From positions 1-64,000 of the forward strand of contig DAOSBX010000001.1 of assembly GCA_035361075.1 (NCBI GenBank): a DNA stretch of 64,000 nt. The letters run 5' to 3'. This document shows positions 52,308 through 62,100 of the stretch, one piece after another (the first letter of the stretch is position 1; every line of letters begins with the position of its first letter). The translations under genes were made by a program, and so were the position numbers. The stretch comes from Candidatus Hydrogenedens sp. Lineage in GTDB: Bacteria > Hydrogenedentota > Hydrogenedentia > Hydrogenedentales > Hydrogenedentaceae. The notes under the pieces are model-generated. The model was not told the DNA's origin. It saw nothing but the letters and a program-made list of their open reading frames with translations, and did not search any database.

Positions 52308-54185
52308 ATGAATATCCGAGATTTTGATATTATTGTTGTGGGGGGAGGTCATGCAGGGATTGAAGCCTCATTGGGCGGAGCCCGACTGGGTTACCGAACA
52401 GTTATGATTACATTGCAAATTGATAATATTGGAAAAATGTCGTGCAACCCAGCAATTGGTGGGGTTGCTAAAGGGCAGTTAGTGAGAGAAATAGATGCAC
52501 TGGGCGGAGAAATGGGACGTTGTATAGACCGAACAGGAATTCAGTTTAAAATGCTAAATCGTTCTAAAGGTCCAGCAGTGCATTCGCCGAGGGCACAAGC
52601 AGACCGAACTCTTTATCAATTAGATATGAAACATATATGTGAGATGCAGGAAGGTTTATATTTGAAACAAGGAGAAGTGAAAGATATTCTTGTTAATAAA
52701 AATGAAGTTGTTGGTGTTCGTTTGACTACTGGTGAAGAAATTACGGGTAGGACTGTTATTGTTTGTACGGGTACATTTTTATCGGGTCTATTACATTTTG
52801 GTATGCACTCTATTATTGGTGGTCGAGCAGGAGACCCACCTTCTGCTTATTTGAGTGATTGTTACCGTAGGTTAGGTTTTGATGTTCAACGGCTTAAAAC
52901 AGGGACATGTGCACGAATTCATCGCCGTAGTATTTGTTTAGATGGCTTGGAAGAGCAAAAAGGGGATGAGAAACCCAGACCATTCTCATTTACAACACCG
53001 ATAGAAGGTTTTAACCCCAATAAAATTTCCTGCTGGATTACCCATACCAATGAGCGAACCCATGAAATTATCCGTAAAAATTTAGACCGTTCCCCATTAT
53101 ATTCTGGGAAAATAACAGGGATAGGTGTGCGTTATTGTCCGAGTATTGAAGATAAAGTGGTTAAATTTCCAGAGAAGACAAGTCACCATATTTTTTTAGA
53201 GCCTGAAGGGATAAACACAGCCGAAGTATATGTTAATGGACTATCTACCAGTTTGCCAGAAGATGTTCAATTGGAAATGTTACATTCGATTAAAGGTTTG
53301 GAGAATGCAGAAATTATACGTCCAGGTTATGCAGTGGAGTATGATTTTATACCGCCTACTCAATTAAAACTAAACCTTGAAACTAAATTAGTTCATGGTT
53401 TATTCCATGCGGGGCAGATTAATGGTACGTCGGGATATGAGGAAGCAGGTGCACAAGGATTGTATGCATTATTGAATGCTGTGCGTTATCTGGAGGGAAG
53501 AGGACCGCTGATTATTGGGCGTCATGAAGCATATATAGGGGTGATGGTGGATGATATTGTGACGAGAGGAGTAAAGGAACCGTATCGACTATTTACGTCA
53601 AGGGCTGAATATCGATTACATCTTCGCCATGATAATGCGGATATAAGATTGGCACATTATGGATTCAGGAATGATGAAATAATTGAAAGGGCACGGAAGA
53701 AACAAGATGAAGCAAAAAGGGAAGTAGAGAGATTGGAAAAGTTTGTTATTACACCAAATAAGCAAATTAATGAATGGTTGATGAGTTTAGGAGAACCTCC
53801 ATTAAGCCATCCCACAACCGCAGGTATTTTAGTAAGAAGACCTAAAGTGTCTTTACGCGACTTTTATAATTTTTTCCCGAGAGATACAAAAATGTCGGTA
53901 GAGGCAGAAGAATTGGCAGAAATACTAATCAAATACCATGGGTATTTTGAACGGGAAGAAAAGATGGTTGAGAAGTTTAAGAAGTCTGAAAATATGCTAA
54001 TACCTCAGGATTTTGATTACGATTCGGTCGAAGGGTTACCACGAGAAAGTAAGCAAAGATTAAAAGAGGTAAAGCCTTCAAATTTAGGGCAAGCATCACG
54101 TATTCCTGGGATTCGTTCGTCTGATTTGGTAATTTTACATCTGTGTTTAGAACGATATGCAATGATGCGCGAAAAGACGGAATAA
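52308..54185 (+). CDS. mnmG: tRNA uridine 5-carboxymethylaminomethyl modification enzyme MnmG
   Basis: MnmG with MnmE installs the 5-carboxymethylaminomethyl group on the wobble uridine of several tRNAs. The 625-residue protein has the FAD dinucleotide motif VVGGGHAGIEASLGGARLG, the invariant MSCNPAIGGVAKGQLVREIDALGG, PTQLKLNLETK, HAGQINGTSGYEEAGAQGL and GIRSSDLVILHLCL near the end. The length is normal. AGAGGGA precedes the ATG. It is the only housekeeping gene in its stretch; mnmE and the usual rsmG are not nearby. Confidence 0.96.
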   Translation: MNIRDFDIIVVGGGHAGIEASLGGARLGYRTVMITLQIDNIGKMSCNPAIGGVAKGQLVREIDALGGEMGRCIDRTGIQFKMLNRSKGPAVHSPRAQADRTLYQLDMKHICEMQEGLYLKQGEVKDILVNKNEVVGVRLTTGEEITGRTVIVCTGTFLSGLLHFGMHSIIGGRAGDPPSAYLSDCYRRLGFDVQRLKTGTCARIHRRSICLDGLEEQKGDEKPRPFSFTTPIEGFNPNKISCWITHTNERTHEIIRKNLDRSPLYSGKITGIGVRYCPSIEDKVVKFPEKTSHHIFLEPEGINTAEVYVNGLSTSLPEDVQLEMLHSIKGLENAEIIRPGYAVEYDFIPPTQLKLNLETKLVHGLFHAGQINGTSGYEEAGAQGLYALLNAVRYLEGRGPLIIGRHEAYIGVMVDDIVTRGVKEPYRLFTSRAEYRLHLRHDNADIRLAHYGFRNDEIIERARKKQDEAKREVERLEKFVITPNKQINEWLMSLGEPPLSHPTTAGILVRRPKVSLRDFYNFFPRDTKMSVEAEELAEILIKYHGYFEREEKMVEKFKKSENMLIPQDFDYDSVEGLPRESKQRLKEVKPSNLGQASRIPGIRSSDLVILHLCLERYAMMREKTE

Positions 54186-54188
54186 AAT

Positions 54189-54773
54189 TTATTGCCCTTT
54201 ACATCGGTATAGTTCAGGGTTAATCACCGACTTCATTTTTTCTATGTCAAGTTCACCATCGAGGAAATGAATTATTTTCATAATAGTGTTATCGGTGTCA
54301 TGGAAAAGATTTGAAAACTCTATTTTTAAGATTTTTAAATACGGATTTATTTGGAGTAGATTTAGAGTTTGTTGGATATGTTTTTCATAAATTTTGTATA
54401 AGTCTTCACTTTTTATTTGTTCTAATGTTAAATGTGTTTTTCTTGTTATCATTTTTTGTTGCGATTCAATAATTTCTTGAATAGAACGCATCATGAAAAT
54501 AATTCGTGCAGGAAACTGGATGTTCAATTTAGCAAGAGTTGGAGAAACAATTTTTACTGCATAACCTTGATATGAATTGAGCCAGGAGAGGTCCGAGTTT
54601 TTTGTTAATGCTTTTATTTTAGAGTGCTCATAATAACCATAGGGATTGTTATTATCGGGTAGTCGTTCAGAGTCGAACAATAATGGTATTCCACCAGCAT
54701 AGAGAATTTGCATAACGAGGGAAGTTCCCGAACGGGGTAAACCTGATATAATAATTAAGTAATCTCGTTTCAT
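54189..54773 (-). CDS. Short sulfotransferase-family protein
   Basis: The 194-residue protein begins with the 5'-phosphosulfate loop LIIISGLPRSGTSLVMQIL and has a DNNNPYGYYE motif, then ARIIFMMRSIQEIIESQQKM, the 3'-phosphate-binding arginine region of PAPS-dependent sulfotransferases. It would transfer sulfate from PAPS to a hydroxyl group of a glycan, lipid or peptide. Members are usually about 250-300 residues, so this one is short but keeps both cofactor sites. It ends 3 bases from mnmG in tail-to-tail orientation. Confidence 0.75.
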   Translation of the reverse strand: MKRDYLIIISGLPRSGTSLVMQILYAGGIPLLFDSERLPDNNNPYGYYEHSKIKALTKNSDLSWLNSYQGYAVKIVSPTLAKLNIQFPARIIFMMRSIQEIIESQQKMITRKTHLTLEQIKSEDLYKIYEKHIQQTLNLLQINPYLKILKIEFSNLFHDTDNTIMKIIHFLDGELDIEKMKSVINPELYRCKGQ

Positions 54774-54883
54774 ATTGATTTAGATAGACAATTTATTTTT
54801 AGTAATATTTTGCTATATTTAATCGTTAAATATAAAAACACTTACTTTTCCAGATAATTTAGGTAACGACATAGGAACTTATT

Positions 54884-56290
54884 ATGAAAAACAAACGAAG
54901 GAATTTAGGTTATTTTTTTATAGTTAGTTGGTTTACATTTTTTCTTTTAACTCAAGTCAATTGTGCTACATTTTCTTATGGAAGTGTGTCACAAAACAAA
55001 ATATTTAAGGCAAAGGAGAAAGTTATTCCTGCTTTAGTTCATTTAAATCCTATAAAACCAGTATATACGTTAGGTAAAAAAGAAGAAGTAATAGTTATTG
55101 GTAGTGGTTTTATCATCTCCTCGGATGGTTATGTTATTACGAATGAACATGTGGTAGGGGAGAGCAAGAAGGTGAAGTGCATTTTAAGTGATAAACGAGA
55201 GGTTGATGCTGATGTTATTGGTACAGACCCCTTTACAGATATTGCTGTGTTAAAACTTCCTGCAGATGAGAAGTATCCGTATGTGGTTCTGGGTAATTCT
55301 GACAAAATTGATGTTGGTGGAATTGTCTTTGCAATGGGTAGTCCTCATGGGCTTGCTCGTTCTGTTTCTATGGGAATTATCAGTATGACAGACCGCTATT
55401 TGGAAGACCAACGCGGTGTTATTTCAATGTTTAATAATTTTATCCAAACCGATGCGGCGATAAATCAAGGGAATAGTGGTGGGCCGTTAGTCAACCTTAA
55501 AGGTGAAGTTATAGGTATCAATTCGAGAATGCTAATAGGGGCGGAAAATGTTGGTTTTGCAATTCCAATTAATATTGCCAAGGAGGTAGTGGATAGTATT
55601 ATCAAAACAGGTAAAGTACAAAGAGGCTGGGTAGGAATAAATTTGCAAGAAATGAAAGCAATAACAGAAGATATGAATCAAAAGGGAGTTGTTATCTCTG
55701 ATGTGGAAGTGGACTCACCTGCATATAAAGCAGGAATTCAGTCTGGGGATATTTTGGTTGCGGTTAACAATGAATCTATTCATGCACGATTTCAGGAAGA
55801 TTTGCCCCTTGTGCGTAAAAAACTTGCAGATTTAGAGCCTGGCAAGGAAGCACAATTAACTGTGATGCGAAACGGTGAGACGAAAGATTTTCATTTAATA
55901 CCAGAGGTATATAGTCCTTATAAGGGACAAGAAGTTGAGTTCACAGAATGGGGGTTTACTGCATCCGAAATAACCAATGAGATGTTAAAACGATTAAGAA
56001 TACCAAATAGAAACGGAATATATATATCTGGGGTACAGGATGGAAGCATTGCCAAAAATTCTGGTTTGCTTGCAGGTGATGTCATTTTAGAATTTGAAAA
56101 ACAACCCGTAAATAATCTCGAACAGTTCCTGAAATTATATCAGGACGCTATTGAAACCAATAAACAAAAGATACTGTTGTTTGTTCAACGAGGAGTTGTT
56201 ACGAGATTTATTCTAATAAAGGATATGAAGGTTGATGGATTAACGATAAAAGGTATTGAGGAAAAACGGAGAAATTCTGATGAGCATTAA
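54884..56290 (+). CDS. HtrA/DegP-type serine protease
   Basis: The 468-residue protease has a signal peptide, the catalytic residues His89 (TNEHVVGES), Asp119 (FTDIAVLKL) and Ser198 (QGNSGGPLVN), and two PDZ domains (about 255-340 and 365-445). It overlaps by 11 bases the following gene, whose product has the same fold but no catalytic His or Ser. AGGAA precedes the ATG. The pair may form a mixed oligomer or a protease with a regulatory pseudo-subunit. Confidence 0.92.
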   Translation: MKNKRRNLGYFFIVSWFTFFLLTQVNCATFSYGSVSQNKIFKAKEKVIPALVHLNPIKPVYTLGKKEEVIVIGSGFIISSDGYVITNEHVVGESKKVKCILSDKREVDADVIGTDPFTDIAVLKLPADEKYPYVVLGNSDKIDVGGIVFAMGSPHGLARSVSMGIISMTDRYLEDQRGVISMFNNFIQTDAAINQGNSGGPLVNLKGEVIGINSRMLIGAENVGFAIPINIAKEVVDSIIKTGKVQRGWVGINLQEMKAITEDMNQKGVVISDVEVDSPAYKAGIQSGDILVAVNNESIHARFQEDLPLVRKKLADLEPGKEAQLTVMRNGETKDFHLIPEVYSPYKGQEVEFTEWGFTASEITNEMLKRLRIPNRNGIYISGVQDGSIAKNSGLLAGDVILEFEKQPVNNLEQFLKLYQDAIETNKQKILLFVQRGVVTRFILIKDMKVDGLTIKGIEEKRRNSDEH

Positions 56291-57656
56291 TTTGTTTGTT
56301 GCAGTAATATCCATTCATAGTGTAATTTTAGGTTTTACATCACAGCAATTAGAGACGATTTATAAAAAAGTCTCCCCATCAGTGGCATTAATTCAATATT
56401 CATCAGAGGTTATGAATCAAATTACAGGTGAGGTATCCCGTAGAGATGGGAATGCATTGGGTTTAATTGTTTCTTCCGATGGCTTGGTTATGGTGCCAGG
56501 GTTCGTTGAGACGGAGAATATCGAATCCTTTAATTTTAGGGTTCGAATTCAAATTAATAATGAGGAGAAGGAATTTAATGCTACAAAATTGAAGAAACCT
56601 GATGATATAAATGTATTGTTTTTAAAAATTGAGAATAAAGAAGGAATTAAATTCCCTTTTGTATTATTTGCTAATGACCCCCAATTAAGAGTTGGTTCTG
56701 CCATTGCTATGGTAGGTGTTTTAGGGGAGACATTGGATAACGTGCGTTGTATTACGACTGCACATATAGGGGCTATTTTAGAAAAACCGCGGTTAACATA
56801 TTGTATTGATGAAAATGTCAGGCTGGGGTTTGTTGGAGCGCCTGTGATAAATGAGCAAGGGGATGTGGTTGGTGTTATTGGATTTGATTTGAGTAAGGCA
56901 GAAGGAGGCGAGGTGTATACTCGTAGTGGGCACCCATTGGTATATCAGTATGAACTGTTCAAGAAATATTTAGAAGAACCACCTAAAATCCAATTAAAAG
57001 AAGATGAACAAGAGGCATGGCTTGGCGTGATAACTCAGCCTTTAACTGACGATTTCGCAGAGTACTGGGGACTTCCTAAAGAAGGGGGACTTATTGTAGC
57101 TACAGTCGTTAATCCTTCCCCAGCCTCAGAATGTGGATTAAAAGTTGGAGATATAATTACCAATTTTAATGGAGTACCTATCCATGCAAAATATGATAGC
57201 GATGTTACTGGTTTTACAAAATTAGTTCGAGAGGCTGGGGCTGGAAACCATGTAAAGATTGAAATTTTGCGAGATGGGACACCTATGACATTGACCACAT
57301 TGCTCAGTAATCGCCCAAGACGGTCTTATGAAGCGGAGGAATATGAATGGGAATCTGTTGGACTAACAATTCGTGAGATAACCCCAGATTTAAGAATAGC
57401 GTTAAGCATAGATGAATCTGTTCAAGGAGTGTTTGTTTATCGTGTGAAATCAGGGAGTCCAGCACAAGTCGCAAGATTAACCCGTGGTTTTATTATTCAA
57501 TCTATTGGGAATTATCCTATAAGTTCTATTAAAGAATTTAAGGAGTTAGCTAAAGTAATTGATGAAAGAAAACCTAAAGAAATTACAGTGTTTGCAAAAA
57601 TAGGGAATATCTCTGGATTCTTCAGGATTCAACCAAGGTGGGGTGAGTCAGAATAA
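56280..57656 (+). CDS. Inactive HtrA homologue (pseudoprotease)
   Basis: The 458-residue protein has the same layout as its neighbour: a signal segment, a trypsin-like barrel and two PDZ domains (ATVVNPSPASECGLKVGDII and GSPAQVARLTRGFII). The His loop reads VMVPGFVE, so Phe75 replaces His, and the Ser loop reads GFVGAPVIN, so Val185 replaces the nucleophilic serine; Asp109 remains. Hydrolysis is therefore not possible. ATG at 56280 was chosen because GGAGAA lies about 8 bases upstream and it overlaps the previous stop; an upstream ATG at 56256 is less likely. Confidence 0.88.
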   Translation: MSINLFVAVISIHSVILGFTSQQLETIYKKVSPSVALIQYSSEVMNQITGEVSRRDGNALGLIVSSDGLVMVPGFVETENIESFNFRVRIQINNEEKEFNATKLKKPDDINVLFLKIENKEGIKFPFVLFANDPQLRVGSAIAMVGVLGETLDNVRCITTAHIGAILEKPRLTYCIDENVRLGFVGAPVINEQGDVVGVIGFDLSKAEGGEVYTRSGHPLVYQYELFKKYLEEPPKIQLKEDEQEAWLGVITQPLTDDFAEYWGLPKEGGLIVATVVNPSPASECGLKVGDIITNFNGVPIHAKYDSDVTGFTKLVREAGAGNHVKIEILRDGTPMTLTTLLSNRPRRSYEAEEYEWESVGLTIREITPDLRIALSIDESVQGVFVYRVKSGSPAQVARLTRGFIIQSIGNYPISSIKEFKELAKVIDERKPKEITVFAKIGNISGFFRIQPRWGESE

Positions 57657-57678
57657 AATTTTTGAATGATGTAATTAC

Positions 57679-57707
57679 TTGATTTTGTGTATTAATTTTA
57701 ATATAAT
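57679..57707 (+). promoter_or_regulatory. Promoter of tRNA-Gly
   Basis: TTGATT (57679-57684), a 17-base spacer and a perfect TATAAT (57702-57707) predict a start near 57714, only about 7 bases before the tRNA. A short leader is normal for a single tRNA gene. Confidence 0.75.
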
Positions 57708-57720
57708 GTATTTGAATTGA

Positions 57721-57796
57721 GCGGGATTAACTCAGTTGGTAGAGTGCCAGCTTCCCAAGCTGGATGTCGCGGGTTCGAGACCCGTATCCCGCTCCA
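57721..57796 (+). tRNA. tRNA-Gly with anticodon CCC
   Basis: The 76-base gene folds into a full cloverleaf: acceptor GCGGGAT with ATCCCGC, D arm ACTC/GAGT, anticodon stem CCAGC/GCTGG with loop TTCCCAA (anticodon 57754-57756) and T arm GCGGG-TTCGAGA-CCCGT with one G:T closing pair. CCA is encoded. It reads GGG codons. A T run follows and may terminate transcription. Confidence 0.96.
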
Positions 57797-57809
57797 CTTT
57801 TTTATAAGT

Positions 57810-59132
57810 TTATTTATGTTTGAGAAAATCTTGTGTCTCATGGATAATTAACGGGGTTAAAAAAACAATAGATATTAAATTAGGGAGAGCCATTAATGCA
57901 TTTGCAATATCTGCTAATGTCCACACAATATTTAGTTTTAAGTTGGCTCCTATAAATACTGCAATTACCCACATCCAGCGGTATATAAAAATCCTCTTTG
58001 TTTTGAATAAATATTCCCAAGCCTTTTCTCCATAGTATGACCAACCTAAAATAGTTGAATAAACGAATGAAATTAAAGCAATTGTTAACACTATGGGACC
58101 GAATATTGGATAACTACTCCATGCAATATTTGCTATTTCTATTGGTGATGATGATTTACTCCAAGCCCCTGATGAAACTAATGTGAGTCCAGTAATAAAG
58201 CAGATCACGACGGTATCCCAAAATGTGCCTGTTGCGGATACAAGAGCCTGTTGGACAGGATGTTTTGTTTTTGCAACAGCCGCAACAATAGGGGCACTTC
58301 CTAATCCCGCTTCATTAGAGAAAAGACCACGAGCAACACCAAACCGAACTGCCTCACGGACACCTGCCCCTAAAAAACCGCCTATTGCAGATTGTCCTGT
58401 AAATGCAGATTTGAAAATTAGAAGGAGAGACTCAGGAAGATGATGATAATTAATTATTAAAATGCCAATACATCCAAAGAGATAAAAAACCACCATAAAA
58501 GGAACTAACATTTCACATACACGGGCAATACTTTTTATCCCTCCAAGAATTACTAATGCAGTAAGGAAGGCTGTGATAATCCCTGTGATTACAGAGGGCA
58601 GTCTAAATGTATTTTCAATTGTTTGAGACATTGCATTGGACTGAACCATATTCCCTATACCAAAAGAGGCTATCACAGTAAATAGAGCAAAAAGCACGGC
58701 TAATATTTTAGAGTTAAGCCCTTTTTCTAAGACATACATAGGACCGCCTACAAATTCGCCGAATTCATTTTTATCTCGAAACTTGATAGATAGCACAGCT
58801 TCGGAGTATTTTGTAGCAAAACCAAAAACTCCTGTTAACCACATCCAGAAAACCGCTCCTGGCCCACCTGCTGAGATTGCGGTTGCAACACCTATTATAT
58901 TTCCAGTGCCAACAGTAGCGGCAAGAGCTGTCATCAGCGATGCAAAATGACTAATTTCCCCAGGTTCTGATTGGGGTCGGGCTAAAGAAAAGCGTATTGC
59001 TGTTGTGATATATCGTTGGATAAATCGTAGTCTTATTGTCAGGAAGATATGCGTTCCTAATAGAAGAACAATGGCAGGATAGCCCCATACATAATTTGAT
59101 ATTGTTGATAAAAGTTGTTCTATCTCTTCCAA
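57810..59132 (-). CDS. AGCS-family sodium:amino acid symporter
   Basis: The 440-residue membrane protein has about ten hydrophobic segments and the alanine/glycine:cation symporter motifs TVGTGNIIGVATAISAGGPGAVFWMW and GVARGLFSNEAGLGSAP. Members import alanine or glycine with sodium. Spacing and composition are normal. It lies in tandem with the MFS gene upstream (37-base gap), and both may be transcribed together. Confidence 0.93.
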   Translation of the reverse strand: MEEIEQLLSTISNYVWGYPAIVLLLGTHIFLTIRLRFIQRYITTAIRFSLARPQSEPGEISHFASLMTALAATVGTGNIIGVATAISAGGPGAVFWMWLTGVFGFATKYSEAVLSIKFRDKNEFGEFVGGPMYVLEKGLNSKILAVLFALFTVIASFGIGNMVQSNAMSQTIENTFRLPSVITGIITAFLTALVILGGIKSIARVCEMLVPFMVVFYLFGCIGILIINYHHLPESLLLIFKSAFTGQSAIGGFLGAGVREAVRFGVARGLFSNEAGLGSAPIVAAVAKTKHPVQQALVSATGTFWDTVVICFITGLTLVSSGAWSKSSSPIEIANIAWSSYPIFGPIVLTIALISFVYSTILGWSYYGEKAWEYLFKTKRIFIYRWMWVIAVFIGANLKLNIVWTLADIANALMALPNLISIVFLTPLIIHETQDFLKHK

Positions 59133-59169
59133 CGAATTTATATCCTAAACAATTCTATTTGAGAACCCG

Positions 59170-60639
59170 CTAACCGACGATTTTTTCAGCTTTATAGCCA
59201 CCTTGCATGACATCTCGTCCATAAATTAGCCCAAAGACAATCACAAGAATAATGCAAAGTGCGGAAACATATCGGAAAGCAATTCGTCCTCCATAGAGGT
59301 CAGCAGGGTTGAGTAGTTCCTTAGCGGATTTGCCGATATTTGCATTTTCAGGGGCTAATAATTGGATAGCCCTAAGGAGATTTGCGGTTTTAATCTCTGG
59401 AAGTTTATTGTTAGTCTTATAGTAATTTTCAATGTTTTTGGCTTCGTTAATTAGGTTATCGATAGCTATTTGCTCACGTTCAGGTCTACCCTTCTTATAA
59501 TCAGGAAAAACTTGTGATACTTCTTGTACAATTGCAATAGTTTTCTGTAACTCAAATTTTTCATGTCCATAGTAATCCGCTACTCTACCCATTAAGGGTA
59601 TTGTTATAAGTCCAACAGCCACATTCCCAGCCACTCCTAATAATGCAAGTGCAAATTCACCACCTTTGGGGACTCTTTCTGATGCAACACCTAACATAGT
59701 AGGCCAAAAATAACAAACGCCGAGAGCGAAAACCGTATCGGCTATAAAAATAGATGTATAACTATTTGCAAAACTGAGCATATAAAGTCCTATACCTGAT
59801 AAGATTGCTGAGCTTAACAACATTCCTGTTGGGGATAACTTATTTACAACAGGTCCTGAAAATTGTCTTAGCAATGCCATTAGTAAACTTGTCCAAACTA
59901 AGACTAACATTCCTGGGATTCCTCCAGATTCAAGAACCGCAGGTATCCAACGGTTAGGACCTAATTCCACAGATGCAGTCATCATCATGCAAATAAATAG
60001 CAAAATGAAAAGGGGTCTTCCCAATGTCTCTTTTATCATTTCGCCAAAACTTACGCCAGATTGAGCTCGTTCTGTTTCTGGGAAGTTTTCCATAAGCATA
60101 ATAACAGCGTAAGCGAACGTAGGTATTAAAATAGAACCAACTTTAAGTTGCCAGGAAGTAATCCCTACTTTGTCAAGGAAATAACACAGTAAACCGCCAA
60201 TAACTATTCCTCCTGGAAACCACACATGGAACTGATTTAGTTTTTGTGTTTTTTTGTCAGGATATAGTGTGGCAACTAAGGGATTGCATGCCCCTTCGAC
60301 AAGTCCGTTGGCAAATGCAATTGTAAGTGCCCCGAAGAATAGCATCCAGAAGCCATTTGCAAAAATCATGAGTGAAATCCCGCTTACGAAGAAGACAAAA
60401 GCTAATCGAAGTAGGAAACGAATGCCTAATACCGAGCATAAGGGGCCGAATATTAAAATAGAAATTGGGAAGCCCCAAAGGCCTGCTCCACCTATCCATC
60501 CAGCCTGTTCATTGGTTAGTAAAAATTGTTGTTTTAATGGGTTCATAATGGCACTTAATACAGCAAATGTCATGGCTGTTGCTACCAAAGCGGTACAGCT
60601 TCCTACAAACAGTTTTGTCGGTTTAATTTCTTGACTCAT
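59170..60639 (-). CDS. Major facilitator superfamily transporter with a large insert
   Basis: The 489-residue transporter has a standard MFS fold by hydrophobic pattern, beginning with FAVLSAIMNPLKQQFLLTNEQAGWIGG. Between the last pair of helices (residues 356-445) lies an insert of about 90 soluble residues, largely helical (QKTIAIVQEVSQVFPDYKKG, IDNLINEAKNIENYYKTN), which is unusual for this family. Substrate not inferable. AAGGAGCG precedes the ATG. Confidence 0.75.
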   Translation of the reverse strand: MSQEIKPTKLFVGSCTALVATAMTFAVLSAIMNPLKQQFLLTNEQAGWIGGAGLWGFPISILIFGPLCSVLGIRFLLRLAFVFFVSGISLMIFANGFWMLFFGALTIAFANGLVEGACNPLVATLYPDKKTQKLNQFHVWFPGGIVIGGLLCYFLDKVGITSWQLKVGSILIPTFAYAVIMLMENFPETERAQSGVSFGEMIKETLGRPLFILLFICMMMTASVELGPNRWIPAVLESGGIPGMLVLVWTSLLMALLRQFSGPVVNKLSPTGMLLSSAILSGIGLYMLSFANSYTSIFIADTVFALGVCYFWPTMLGVASERVPKGGEFALALLGVAGNVAVGLITIPLMGRVADYYGHEKFELQKTIAIVQEVSQVFPDYKKGRPEREQIAIDNLINEAKNIENYYKTNNKLPEIKTANLLRAIQLLAPENANIGKSAKELLNPADLYGGRIAFRYVSALCIILVIVFGLIYGRDVMQGGYKAEKIVG

Positions 60640-60787
60640 ATTAACGCTCCTTATAAGTTAAATTATATTTTTTATATATTCATTAAATTGCTTTCAGTTA
60701 TAATAAATTGAAAAATGTCGTTGCATTAACAATTATTATTGATTTTATACATTCTTGTCAAAAAAATAAATAATGAAATAAGATTAA

Positions 60788-62098
60788 ATGAGTAAGAAAG
60801 ATAATTTAATAGTTCAATTATTTTGGCTGGTATTGCTTTTGATAATGTTATCTTTGGGATTTCTTGCACAAAGTATTTATTTAGTCTATGCAATTTATGT
60901 TTTTTTAATTGTGTTTATTTTGTCAAGTATTCTAAACCGTTTGTGGTTAAGAGTTATTGATTGTAATCGCATTGTAAAGCCTGTAGTAATAAATGAGGGA
61001 CAGGAAGTAGAAGTTACTGTTTTTGTACACAATAAATTTTGGTTACCAATCCCGTGGTTGTATGTTGAGGATATAACTCCGTCAGGGTGTGAAATTATAG
61101 GGTCAAATGCACAATTATTTATCTTAAAACCAGATGAGATGATGCCTATTTCATACAAACTTAGATGTCCAAGGAGAGGTTATCATCGTATAGGTCCATT
61201 AGTGATGGAAACAGGTGATTTTTTTGGATTGCAACGGCGATTCCGTACGGATGAGAATCAAGAATATATTACTGTACTACCCTCCGTAGTTTATATCAAA
61301 AGTTTTCAGGTTTCTACACGAAGACCTCATGGACCTGTTCGTGTATCCCATAAAATCTATGAGGACCCAACAAGAATTTACGGGATAAGAGAATATACGC
61401 CTGGTGATCCCTTAAAATCGATTCACTGGAAAGTCTCAGCTAAGGCTAACAAGTTACAGGTTAAAACATATGAACCTGCAACAGTAATTGGGGCAACTCT
61501 TGTTCTCGATATGTTTGAGGATAATTATTTGCCCCAGAGTAGAGAAGAACGGATGGAATTGGCTATTACAACCACAGCTTCCATCGCATATCTACTTCAT
61601 CTTTCTGGTGAGCCTGTAGGCTTTGTTACAAATGGAATGGATGCAAGTGATACCGCAGAATATAAAAGGAAAAGTGAAGTGTCCATGGCTCGCGATGACC
61701 TTGTCACAAAAATTATTCAGGAACAACAACCAGAACATTTAAGTCCATTAATAGTTCCTACCCGTAGGTCGCCTGTTCAGTTGCAAAAGATATTAGAAAA
61801 TTTAGCTCGTGTGATACCAGGAAAAAAGGTTGATATCCCATATCTCTTACAAATGACAGCTCCCTATTTTCCGAGAGACAATGCATTGATTTTAATCGTT
61901 CCTCAAGTATCTGATGACCTTGCATCTGTTGTGGAGAATTTAAGGGCTAACGGTTTTATTATCACTGTATTTTTAATTAAAGATGATGATGCATATAAGG
62001 AATCTGTTGTGAAGGTAGGTAAATTTGGCATCCATATTTTTCATATTCAGCATGAACAAGATTTGTTCTATATTGCTCCTCAAAAGATTGGAGTATAA
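60788..62098 (+). CDS. DUF58 membrane protein
   Basis: The 436-residue protein has two N-terminal membrane helices (about 10-50), a beta-rich region, and the DUF58 signature GIREYTPGDPLKSIHWKVSAKANKL. Unlike the DUF58 protein at 38900 it is membrane-anchored and has a longer C-terminus. It stands with the following DUF4129-like gene, a pair that normally accompanies a second MoxR and a transglutaminase; neither is present in the window. Confidence 0.88.
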   Translation: MSKKDNLIVQLFWLVLLLIMLSLGFLAQSIYLVYAIYVFLIVFILSSILNRLWLRVIDCNRIVKPVVINEGQEVEVTVFVHNKFWLPIPWLYVEDITPSGCEIIGSNAQLFILKPDEMMPISYKLRCPRRGYHRIGPLVMETGDFFGLQRRFRTDENQEYITVLPSVVYIKSFQVSTRRPHGPVRVSHKIYEDPTRIYGIREYTPGDPLKSIHWKVSAKANKLQVKTYEPATVIGATLVLDMFEDNYLPQSREERMELAITTTASIAYLLHLSGEPVGFVTNGMDASDTAEYKRKSEVSMARDDLVTKIIQEQQPEHLSPLIVPTRRSPVQLQKILENLARVIPGKKVDIPYLLQMTAPYFPRDNALILIVPQVSDDLASVVENLRANGFIITVFLIKDDDAYKESVVKVGKFGIHIFHIQHEQDLFYIAPQKIGV

Positions 62099-62100
62099 CG

